Part shown: positions 1-5,251 of the stretch, in pieces
Numbering within the stretch: position 1 is the stretch's first letter
Layout of the letters: each line of letters starts with the position of its first letter
Source of the DNA: JBKPRX01 sp046734795
GTDB lineage: Bacteria > Actinomycetota > Thermoleophilia > Gaiellales > Gaiellaceae
Assembly: GCA_046734795.1 (NCBI GenBank)
Contig: JBKPRX010000119.1
Location: 1-8,272 of the forward strand
Direction of reading: 5' to 3'
DNA length: 8,272 nucleotides
The notes under the pieces: generated by a model
Told to the model about the DNA's origin: nothing
Seen by the model: only the letters and a program-made list of their open reading frames with translations
Databases searched by the model: none
Program-made: the position numbers and the translations under genes

Positions 1-428
1 GGCGAGAGGTCCTCGATCAGCTCGAGCATCGACTGCCTGCCGATCGACTGCATCGCGGCGGCTTCAGCCGACGGCTCGAGATCTCCGACCGGCTCCGGAA
101 CCTCCTCCTCCGGCTGGATGCGTCGCCGCGCCCGGAAGTGATCCATCGCGAGGTTGTGGGCGATGCGGAACAGCCACGCGGAAAACGGAGCCGACTGCCA
201 GCGGAACTTGCCGATCGACTCGAGCATCTTCAAGAACGTCTGCGTCGTGAGGTCCTCGGCGTCGTGGCGATTGCCGACGCTGACGTGCAGGTAGCTGTAG
301 ATCCGGTCGAAGTGGATCAGGTACAGCTCTTCGAGCGCCGCCCTGTCGCCTTGCTGCGCCCGCTCGACGAGCTTTCGGACGTCGGCCTGCGACTCCTTGC
401 GCGAAGCAGCGGTCGTCTCCTGCGCCAC
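1..428 (-). CDS. ECF-type RNA polymerase sigma factor, C-terminus cut by window edge
   Basis: The 142 visible codons encode the N-terminal part of a sigma-70 family regulator that directs core RNA polymerase to a set of promoters. Region 2 is clear: residues about 35-105 run from ALEELYLIHFDRIYSYL through DAEDLTTQTFLKML (56-69), the conserved core-binding AED signature, to AWLFRIAHNLAMDHFRARRR (84-103), which carries the -10 recognition helix. An acidic, proline-containing linker follows (about 106-122). Region 4, the helix-turn-helix that reads the -35 element, lies outside the window. The GTG start at 428 is chosen because the in-frame TAG of the preceding gene (459-461) rules out an extension beyond it and no ATG lies between; a GGGGA stretch sits about 12 nt upstream. 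It is the last visible gene of a five-gene minus-strand run, 30 bp after the DUF3107-like gene. No anti-sigma gene is visible directly beside it. The family call is firm; its signal and regulon are unknown. Confidence 0.9.
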   Translation of the reverse strand, partial: MAQETTAASRKESQADVRKLVERAQQGDRAALEELYLIHFDRIYSYLHVSVGNRHDAEDLTTQTFLKMLESIGKFRWQSAPFSAWLFRIAHNLAMDHFRARRRIQPEEEVPEPVGDLEPSAEAAAMQSIGRQSMLELIEDLS

Positions 429-443
429 GAGAACTCGGGTTCC

Positions 444-455
444 CCGGGATCCCGG
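444..455. repeat. 12-bp perfect palindrome ahead of the sigma gene
   Basis: CCGGGATCCCGG reads identically on both strands. It fills much of the 30-bp gap between the stop of the DUF3107-like gene (459) and the GTG start of the sigma factor (428). It lies just upstream of, and next to, the GGGGA that is the only Shine-Dalgarno candidate for the sigma gene. It could be a protein-binding site or contribute to RNA structure near the ribosome site. It has no spacer for a normal hairpin loop and may be chance in such GC-rich DNA. Confidence 0.35.
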
Positions 456-458
456 CCG

Positions 459-686
459 CTAACCGGCGCCGAAGCCGACGCGGCTCTCGCGGGTGAACCG
501 CTTGACGTAGACGACCTTCGTGAGGGCGACGGCGTAGGTTCCGTCTTCGGCCTCGAGATCGACCACGCCCGCGGAGCCGGCGTGGAAGGCGCGGTCCAGA
601 GCATCGGCGGACGCGCTCGTCACGCGGGCGATCATGACCTGCGCGCCCTCGAAGCCCACCTCGATCTGGATGCGTTCGTCAGCCAC
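459..686 (-). CDS. small DUF3107-like protein
   Basis: A 75-residue soluble protein with no signal peptide or membrane segment. It opens with ERIQIEVGFEGAQVMIARV (4-22), a beta strand pair, continues with a helix (SADALDRAFHAG) and a strand region (GVVDLEAEDGTYAVAL), and ends with KVVYVKRF (57-64) and RVGFG (69-73). This order, with the strand of type KIAYVE followed by a terminal RRVGFG, is what I recall of DUF3107, a short actinobacterial family without an established function. The GTG start at 686 lies inside the end of the epimerase gene, giving an 8-bp overlap; no good Shine-Dalgarno is present, so translation is probably coupled to the epimerase. The assignment rests on remembered family shape rather than a search. 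Confidence 0.65.
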   Translation of the reverse strand: MADERIQIEVGFEGAQVMIARVTSASADALDRAFHAGSAGVVDLEAEDGTYAVALTKVVYVKRFTRESRVGFGAG

Positions 687-1083
687 GGGCGACCAGCTCG
701 CTGAGGACGCCGAGTACGGACTCGTGGTGGACGAAGGCGATCTCGTGGCCGAAGAGACCCACGCGCGGCTCCTCGTCGACGAGCTCTGCGCCTTCCGACT
801 TCAGGTGCGCGAGCTCGGCGCGAATGTCGTCCACTTCGTAGGCGACGTGATGGAGGCCGGGGCCGCGGTTTTCGAGGAAGCGACCGATGACGGATTCCGA
901 GTCTGTCGGCGCGATCAACTCGACGCGCCCGTCGCCGACGAGAACCGACGCTGCTTCGAAGCCCAGCGCCTCGACGGCGCGCCGAAGCTCGACCTTTGCT
1001 CCGAATAGGCGCTCGTACTTGTCGACCGCCGGCTCGAGCTCCTCGACGACGACTCCGACGTGGTGGATCGCATGCGCGCCCAT
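679..1083 (-). CDS. mce: methylmalonyl-CoA epimerase (VOC superfamily)
   Basis: A 134-residue metal-dependent enzyme expected to interconvert the (S) and (R) forms of methylmalonyl-CoA, the step linking propionyl-CoA carboxylase to methylmalonyl-CoA mutase. It has the two-module glyoxalase-like VOC fold: the first begins IHHVGVVVEELEPAV (6-20), the second GPGLHHVAYEVDDI (74-87). Predicted metal ligands are H8, E55 (in VELIAP), H79 and E129 (in VLSEL); the spacing and full length match the family. ATG at 1083 is the start, 25 bp after the FtsH-like stop, without an obvious Shine-Dalgarno. Neither the mutase nor the carboxylase is in the window, so pathway partners must be elsewhere. A related VOC enzyme with another substrate cannot be excluded, but GLHHVAYEVDDI and the C-terminal SELV are characteristic of the epimerase. 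Confidence 0.88.
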   Translation of the reverse strand: MGAHAIHHVGVVVEELEPAVDKYERLFGAKVELRRAVEALGFEAASVLVGDGRVELIAPTDSESVIGRFLENRGPGLHHVAYEVDDIRAELAHLKSEGAELVDEEPRVGLFGHEIAFVHHESVLGVLSELVARG

Positions 1084-1108
1084 GCGGACGCGATGCTACC
1101 CGGGCCGG

Positions 1109-2644
1109 CTACGGCTCCGGCTGCTGGAGCACTCGGACGGCACCGACCGAGGCCGAGGCTCTCGACTCGACCTGCGTGTCTGCCACGAGATCGAGAAGCT
1201 CCTCGCGTGACAGCGTCTCGCGGTCGAGTAGCGCCGCCGCGATCCGGTCGAGGGCCGCGCGATGCTTCTCGATCAGCCGCACGGCCTCTGAGTAAGCCTC
1301 GTCGGTGAGCCGCGCCTGCTCGGAGTCGCGCAAGCGTTTCGTCTCCTCCGAGAGGGCGTAGTTGTCAGCGCGCATCGTCCGCGACGTGACGGTGTCGGAC
1401 ATGCCCCACTCGAAGACCATCGAGCGCGCGAGTGACGTGACCTTTTCGAGATCGTTCGCAGCGCCGTTCGTCACACGCCCGAAGACGACTTCCTCCGCAG
1501 CGCGACCGCCGAGAGCGATCTTCATCACGTCGATCAGCTCTTCGCGCGTGTGCAGGTACCGGTCTTCCTCCGGCAAGTGAAGCGTGTAGCCGAGCGCCTG
1601 ACCGCGCGAGACGATCGTCACCTTTTGCACCGGCGACACGTCGCCCATCAAGTGCGAGAGAAGCGCGTGCCCGCCTTCGTGGTAGGCGAGGATTCGCCGC
1701 TCCTTCTCGGTCAGCGCCTTCTTCTGCTGGAGTCCTCCGACGACGCGGTCGATCGCGTTTTCGAAGTCGTCCTGGGCGAGGAAGTTCGCCTCGCGGCGGC
1801 CCGCGAAGATCGCAGCCTCGTTGCAGATGTTCGCGAGGTCGGCGCCCGTGAGACCGGCGGTGTGACGCGCGATCGAGTTCAGGTCGACCTCCGAACCCAG
1901 CGGCTTGTTGCGCGTGTGCACGCTGAGGATCGCTTCGCGTCCGGCGAGATCGGGCGGGCCGACCATCATCTGCCGATCGAAGCGCCCCGGCCGGAGCAGC
2001 GCCGGATCGAGATCTTGGAGACGGTTGGACGCACCCATGACGACGACCTGCTCCGTCGCTCCGAAGCCGTCGAGCTCGACGAGGAGCTGGTTGAGCGTCT
2101 GATCCTGCTCGCGGTTGAAGCCGTGGCCTGTGCGCGCGGCACCGACGGCGTCGAGCTCGTCGATGAACACGATCGCAGGCGAGTTCTTCCGTGCCTCTTC
2201 GAACAGCTTGCGGATGCGTGCCGCGCCGAGGCCGGCGAACATCTCGACGAACGACGAGGCGCTCGCAGAGTAGAAGTTCGCCCCCGACTCGTGCGCAACG
2301 GCCTTTGCGAGCAACGTCTTGCCGGTTCCCGGTGGCCCGTACAAGAGAATTCCTTTCGGCACCTTCGCGCCGAGTCGCTCGAAGCGCTTCGGGTGGCGGA
2401 GGAAGTCGACGACCTCCATCAGCTCACCGCGCGCCTCCTCGACACCCGCCACGTCGTCGAAGCTGATCGACGACGGTGAGTTCGCGTCGATCTGCGCAGG
2501 CTTCACCTTCGGCATCACCTGCAGCGTCTTCCACAGCAGATAGACGACGAGCGCCATCAGGATGAAGAACCCGATCGGCAGCCAGTCGAGAGCGGCTTGC
2601 CCCAGGTCGTGCACGAAACTCCCCATCGCGTCGCTCATCGGCAT
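1109..2644 (-). CDS. FtsH-type AAA+ zinc metalloprotease, short form with one membrane span
   Basis: A 511-residue membrane-anchored ATP-dependent protease of the FtsH family, which extracts and degrades membrane and some soluble proteins. One hydrophobic segment (about 21-38, WLPIGFFILMALVVYLLW) is followed by a linker and the AAA+ module. That module has Walker A GPPGTGKT (103-110), pore loop FVEMFAG (132-138), Walker B IVFIDE (158-163), and a second region of homology ending LLRPGRFDR (216-224) with arginine fingers R218 and R221. The peptidase domain has HEGGH (322-326) as zinc site, with D398 (NDLEKVT) the likely third ligand, and a helical C-terminus. Typical FtsH is roughly 600-650 residues with two spans around a periplasmic domain; here the second span and that domain are absent. 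The usual zinc motif is HEAGH and the usual pore loop FVG. The pncA-like TAA (2660-2662) lies in frame just upstream, so no longer start exists. All catalytic residues are present, so it is probably active. Confidence 0.92.
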   Translation of the reverse strand: MPMSDAMGSFVHDLGQAALDWLPIGFFILMALVVYLLWKTLQVMPKVKPAQIDANSPSSISFDDVAGVEEARGELMEVVDFLRHPKRFERLGAKVPKGILLYGPPGTGKTLLAKAVAHESGANFYSASASSFVEMFAGLGAARIRKLFEEARKNSPAIVFIDELDAVGAARTGHGFNREQDQTLNQLLVELDGFGATEQVVVMGASNRLQDLDPALLRPGRFDRQMMVGPPDLAGREAILSVHTRNKPLGSEVDLNSIARHTAGLTGADLANICNEAAIFAGRREANFLAQDDFENAIDRVVGGLQQKKALTEKERRILAYHEGGHALLSHLMGDVSPVQKVTIVSRGQALGYTLHLPEEDRYLHTREELIDVMKIALGGRAAEEVVFGRVTNGAANDLEKVTSLARSMVFEWGMSDTVTSRTMRADNYALSEETKRLRDSEQARLTDEAYSEAVRLIEKHRAALDRIAAALLDRETLSREELLDLVADTQVESRASASVGAVRVLQQPEP

Positions 2645-2659
2645 CGGGGCCGGTATCCC

Positions 2660-3307
2660 TTAGCCGAGGGAGCGGATCACCTCCTCGGCGTTCGTGAACT
2701 CGACCCCTTGCTCGCGCCAGGCACTCGTGCACTGCTGCACCTTCTGCTCGTCGAGGCCCCGCGCGGCGTCCTCGACGAAGCGCACCCGGCGGCCTCGCCG
2801 CAGGAAGCCCCGGATCGCGGCGTCGTCGCAGACGTCCGTGGCGACGCCGAAGACGACGATCTCGTCAGGATCGAGCGCGTCGAGGAGCGCGTCCGTGTTC
2901 GGGTTCGTGAAGACGTCGAAGTTCTTCTTCAGGAGCAGGATCTCGCGCCGGCCGCGGACGAGGTCCGCGAGGAGTCCCGGCGGAAACGGCACGAGGGAGA
3001 GCGGCAGAGGATCGCGCTGCTTCGTCTCCATCACCTTCTCAGCTCCGCGCGTGCCGCGGAGGCAATGCGGCGGATACGTATTCCGGTAGTCGGGCCGGTC
3101 GGAGATCTCCGGATCGGTGAGCTCGTGGTCGTCCGCCGAGGCGACGTGGACGAGGCCCGCCGCGCGCGCCGCGTCGACGAGGCGCTCGAACGTCGGCACG
3201 AGGTCGTTCGCGCCGGGCACCGCGAGCTTGCCGCGCGGCTCGACAAAGTCGACCTGCGTGTCGACGTCCCAGAAAATTGTGCGGGCCACGACGTCATTGT
3301 CCCCCAT
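2660..3307 (-). CDS. pncA: isochorismatase-fold hydrolase, probably nicotinamidase
   Basis: A 215-residue cytoplasmic cysteine hydrolase. DVDTQVDF (14-21) supplies the catalytic Asp (D16), LLLKKNFDVFTN (124-135) the Lys (K127), and GVATDVCDDAA (154-164) the nucleophile C160. SADDH (57-61) and YPPHCLRGTRGAE (78-90) give likely metal ligands D59, H61 and H81; PHCxxGTxGAE is a hallmark of nicotinamidases within this superfamily, which hydrolyse nicotinamide to nicotinate and ammonia. A nicotinate phosphoribosyltransferase gene is about 3 kb away and fits the same salvage route. Start: ATG at 3307 has GGGAG only two bases upstream, too close. A GTG at 3289 (seventh codon) is preceded by GGGGGA at good spacing and may be the true start, giving 209 residues. 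It leads the left minus-strand block, 15 bp before the FtsH-like gene. Another isochorismatase-family amidase is the alternative. Confidence 0.8.
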   Translation of the reverse strand: MGDNDVVARTIFWDVDTQVDFVEPRGKLAVPGANDLVPTFERLVDAARAAGLVHVASADDHELTDPEISDRPDYRNTYPPHCLRGTRGAEKVMETKQRDPLPLSLVPFPPGLLADLVRGRREILLLKKNFDVFTNPNTDALLDALDPDEIVVFGVATDVCDDAAIRGFLRRGRRVRFVEDAARGLDEQKVQQCTSAWREQGVEFTNAEEVIRSLG

Positions 3308-3333
3308 GCTCCCGCGTGCGCGAGACTGCGCCG

Positions 3334-4134
3334 GTGAGCTGTCGGAGCGTGGCAGTTGCCCAAGCAGCCGTGGGGGTCGCCGCACTCCTCGGATCGGCGG
3401 TCGTGACGGCATGCGGGGGCGAATCGTCGGCGCGCGGCTCGGGTGCGACCGGTGCGGACGTCAGGCCGCTCGCACTCCGCCAGGCGCCGATCACGCCCCT
3501 CCGCGTCCGCCACTACGTGACGCACGGGACGTACCCAAGAGCGAGCGGTGGCGGGGATGTCGACCTGCGCCGCGTGAACGCCGCGCTCCGGCAGGCCGTC
3601 ATCGACGACGAGACCGCGTACGCGCGAACGATCCGGGCCGCAAAAGCCGCGCTCGACCGCACGAATTCGCTCTATCGCGTTCCCGGGCGTTACCGAACGC
3701 GGTTCGACCGCGACTACGCCTCCGCGAGCACCGGGGTCGTGAGCGCATTGATGCCGCTGACCCGCGAGCTCTTTCCGGGCCAGCACGGCGGCGATGGCTG
3801 GCTCGCGGTCACCGTTGCCGTGCCTTCGGGGCGCCGCATCTCGGCCCTCGATCTGTTCACGAATCGACGCGGCGCGATCCGAGCACTCGCCGCCGCGTGG
3901 AGGGCCAAGCTCGGCGGCGCGGTGAACATCTGCGCCAAGATCTATCCGGAGAGCTACCGCGCGACCGCGCGGAACTACAGCCACTTTGCGTTGCTGGCGA
4001 ACGGAATCGCGGTCGGTAGTTGGGAGGTCGAGTCGTGCTACCGCTTCGTCACGGTGTTGCCGTACAGCGTCATCGAGCCGTACTTGAGCCCGCTAGGCAA
4101 GCGGCTCGTCAGCGCCGTGCGCATTCCGCGCTGA
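3334..4134 (+). CDS. lipoprotein with RsiV/DUF3298-like C-terminal domain
   Basis: About 266 residues, the only plus-strand gene. From GTG 3334 a hydrophobic segment (7-24) leads to the lipobox VTAC, with C27 as the lipidated cysteine, then a Gly/Ser-rich linker (28-40), so the protein should sit on the outer face of the membrane. The C-terminal half resembles the DUF3298 domain of RsiV: GWLAVTVAVPSGRRISALDLF (155-175, the strand-turn-strand then DLF), a helix, HFALLANGIAVGSWEVE (217-233) and VLPYSVIEPYLS (241-252). C200 and C235 could form a disulfide. In Bacillus this domain type binds lysozyme, but here there is no cytoplasmic sigma-binding N-terminus, so an anti-sigma role is not supported. 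Function unknown; envelope or ligand-binding role inferred. The start is uncertain: GTG 3316 is an alternative, and no clear Shine-Dalgarno is visible. It is divergent from the nicotinamidase gene and convergent with the GNAT gene. Confidence 0.72.
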   Translation: MSCRSVAVAQAAVGVAALLGSAVVTACGGESSARGSGATGADVRPLALRQAPITPLRVRHYVTHGTYPRASGGGDVDLRRVNAALRQAVIDDETAYARTIRAAKAALDRTNSLYRVPGRYRTRFDRDYASASTGVVSALMPLTRELFPGQHGGDGWLAVTVAVPSGRRISALDLFTNRRGAIRALAAAWRAKLGGAVNICAKIYPESYRATARNYSHFALLANGIAVGSWEVESCYRFVTVLPYSVIEPYLSPLGKRLVSAVRIPR

Positions 4135-4137
4135 GGC

Positions 4138-4155
4138 CGCTCGGTCAGGCGAGCG
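4138..4155. terminator. possible shared hairpin between convergent genes
   Basis: CGCTCG (4138-4143) and CGAGCG (4150-4155) are perfect inverted copies around a six-base loop. They begin three bases after the stop of the lipoprotein gene and span the last codons of the convergent GNAT gene, where a transcription end for both strands would be expected. No T-tract follows on either side and the stem is short, so an intrinsic terminator is only a possibility. Confidence 0.3.
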
Positions 4156-4711
4156 TGAGACGCACGATCACGCGCTTGTTTGCGTCGCGCACCTTCCGAA
4201 AGCCGGCACGGCGGTACAGACTCAGCGTGCCCATGTAGTCGTCGCCGCTCGTTGCGTGCGGGTACGCCTCGAGCGCACGCGCGCCGCTCGTGCGTGCGTG
4301 ATCGACCGCGCCGTCGAGCAACGCCGACGCGACGCCGCGTCCGCGCGCAGGCCGATCGACGACGAAGCAGACGATCGACCAGACGCCCTCGTCGTCGCTG
4401 CGCGGCCGGTACTGCGGCGACCGGAGCAGCACCGGGTAGGTCTCGCGCGGCGCAACCGAGAGCCAACCGACCACGTCGTCGCCGTCGTAGGCCAGCAATC
4501 CAGGCGCGTCGCCTCGTCGAACGAGCGTGCCCATCGCGCGCTTCTTCGGCGTGCCGTGCGCGAGCGAGCGGTCACGCCAGTACATGCACCAGCAGCCGTA
4601 CGCCGGCGTGTTGCGATGGCCGCCGCGCGGGCCGCGACGCTCGAACAGGTCGACGAAGTCCGGCCAGCGCTCGGGCGTCAGCGGATGGATCGCAAGCGGC
4701 GCAGCCGCCAC
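4145..4711 (-). CDS. GNAT-family N-acetyltransferase
   Basis: A 188-residue soluble acetyl-CoA-dependent acyltransferase. The acetyl-CoA site is SIVCFVVDRPARGRGVASALL (112-132), where R123-x-x-G126-x-A128 is the pyrophosphate-binding motif A after strand beta 4; the following helix and strand (TSGARALEAYP, 141-151) and LYRRAGFRKVRD (165-176) complete the fold. VVGWLSVAPRETY (80-92) is the preceding strand region. The N-terminus carries a Cys-rich YGCWCMYWR (38-46), which I recall from a subgroup of uncharacterised actinobacterial GNAT proteins. The substrate is unknown. The GTG start at 4711 lies 12 bp after the DUF1203 stop with no Shine-Dalgarno, so translation probably depends on reinitiation from that gene. 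Family certain, role unassigned. Confidence 0.88.
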   Translation of the reverse strand: MAAAPLAIHPLTPERWPDFVDLFERRGPRGGHRNTPAYGCWCMYWRDRSLAHGTPKKRAMGTLVRRGDAPGLLAYDGDDVVGWLSVAPRETYPVLLRSPQYRPRSDDEGVWSIVCFVVDRPARGRGVASALLDGAVDHARTSGARALEAYPHATSGDDYMGTLSLYRRAGFRKVRDANKRVIVRLTLA

Positions 4712-4723
4712 GCCACGGTTGTA

Positions 4724-5194
4724 TCAAGCAGCGGCGGGCTCCACATGCGCGACAAAGCAGCCGTAGGCCGTGTTCCGCACGTGTACGTAGTCGACGTCGG
4801 AGCGGCTGAGAAGCTCGTCGAGGATGCCGTCGGCGGCATCAGCGTCGTCGAGACGCACCTGCGCACGCAACTCGCGGCCCGCCGCGTACGCGTTGAGCGT
4901 CACCGGCATGAAGCGAAGCTCGGCCGGAAAGGCCTCACCGTCGTACGGCTTGCATTCGTGCGCGTGAATGAAGACGGGACCCGGCAGTGGAAACGGCTCG
5001 CGGCCGAGGAACGGATCGTGCGTGAACAGGATTCGCTCGTCGACACCTTCGACGAACGGCTGGAGACAGACGCGGCACGGCCCGTATCCCGTCGCCGTCT
5101 CGCGCGTCGCAGGATGGCCGTAGCGCGGCGCACGCATGGTGGCTCGCACCTTCGTCGCGATCCTCTCGTGAAGCGGTACTACACGGAAGCTCAT
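4724..5194 (-). CDS. DUF1203-like protein
   Basis: A 156-residue soluble protein. It has CRVC (40-43), a central GPVFIHAHECKPY (72-84) and a C-terminal YVHVRNTAYGCFVAHVEP (136-153). The spacing CxxC followed by a GPxFxHxxxC-type stretch matches my memory of DUF1203, a widespread bacterial family without a known function. C40, C43, H77, H79 and C81 could bind metal, but this is inference. No signal peptide or membrane segment. The start ATG 5194 is supported by a consensus Shine-Dalgarno. It probably forms a two-gene unit with the GNAT gene 12 bp downstream, and could also be read through from the aminotransferase 56-57 bp upstream. Confidence 0.75.
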   Translation of the reverse strand: MSFRVVPLHERIATKVRATMRAPRYGHPATRETATGYGPCRVCLQPFVEGVDERILFTHDPFLGREPFPLPGPVFIHAHECKPYDGEAFPAELRFMPVTLNAYAAGRELRAQVRLDDADAADGILDELLSRSDVDYVHVRNTAYGCFVAHVEPAAA

Positions 5195-5199
5195 CGGTT

Positions 5200-5205
5200 C
5201 CTCCT
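5200..5205 (-). promoter_or_regulatory. strong ribosome binding site of the DUF1203 gene
   Basis: AGGAGG on the minus strand, five bases before the ATG at 5194 and part of GAGGAGGAA. It is the only full consensus Shine-Dalgarno in the window, fixes this start, and suggests the gene is translated independently of the aminotransferase upstream. Confidence 0.85.
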
Positions 5206-5231
5206 CGTCGCTCTCGAGGGATGAAACGCAA

Positions 5232-5248
5232 GCGCGCGCGTGTGTGTG
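5232..5248. repeat. 17-bp alternating purine-pyrimidine tract (GC then GT)
   Basis: The plus strand reads four GC units followed by four GT units and a G, a perfect alternation of purine and pyrimidine. It lies in the noncoding gap between the aminotransferase stop (5252) and the DUF1203 start (5194). Such GC/GT alternation is the classic sequence type able to adopt left-handed Z-form under negative supercoiling. It could also be a simple slippage-prone dinucleotide tract. No promoter consensus is visible beside it. Confidence 0.6.
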
Positions 5249-5251
5249 AGA

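Noticed and set aside
440..456. Resemblance of the palindrome region to a cloning polylinker (adjacent SmaI and BamHI-type sites)
   Set aside because: The flanking bases do not continue as vector sequence and both neighbouring genes are intact and natural, so this is coincidence.
1550..2479. Plus-strand open frame of 309 codons
   Set aside because: It is fully antisense to the FtsH AAA+ and peptidase domains, with no recognisable domain; a mirror frame produced by GC-rich codon use.
3100..3111. 12-bp palindrome CGGAGATCTCCG
   Set aside because: It lies within the nicotinamidase coding sequence and encodes ordinary residues; no reason to treat it as a site.
2660..3412. A 250-codon version of the nicotinamidase gene starting at 3412
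   Set aside because: The first 35 codons are Arg/Pro-rich, overlap the divergent lipoprotein gene and carry no family sequence; starts at 3307 or 3289 fit the family.
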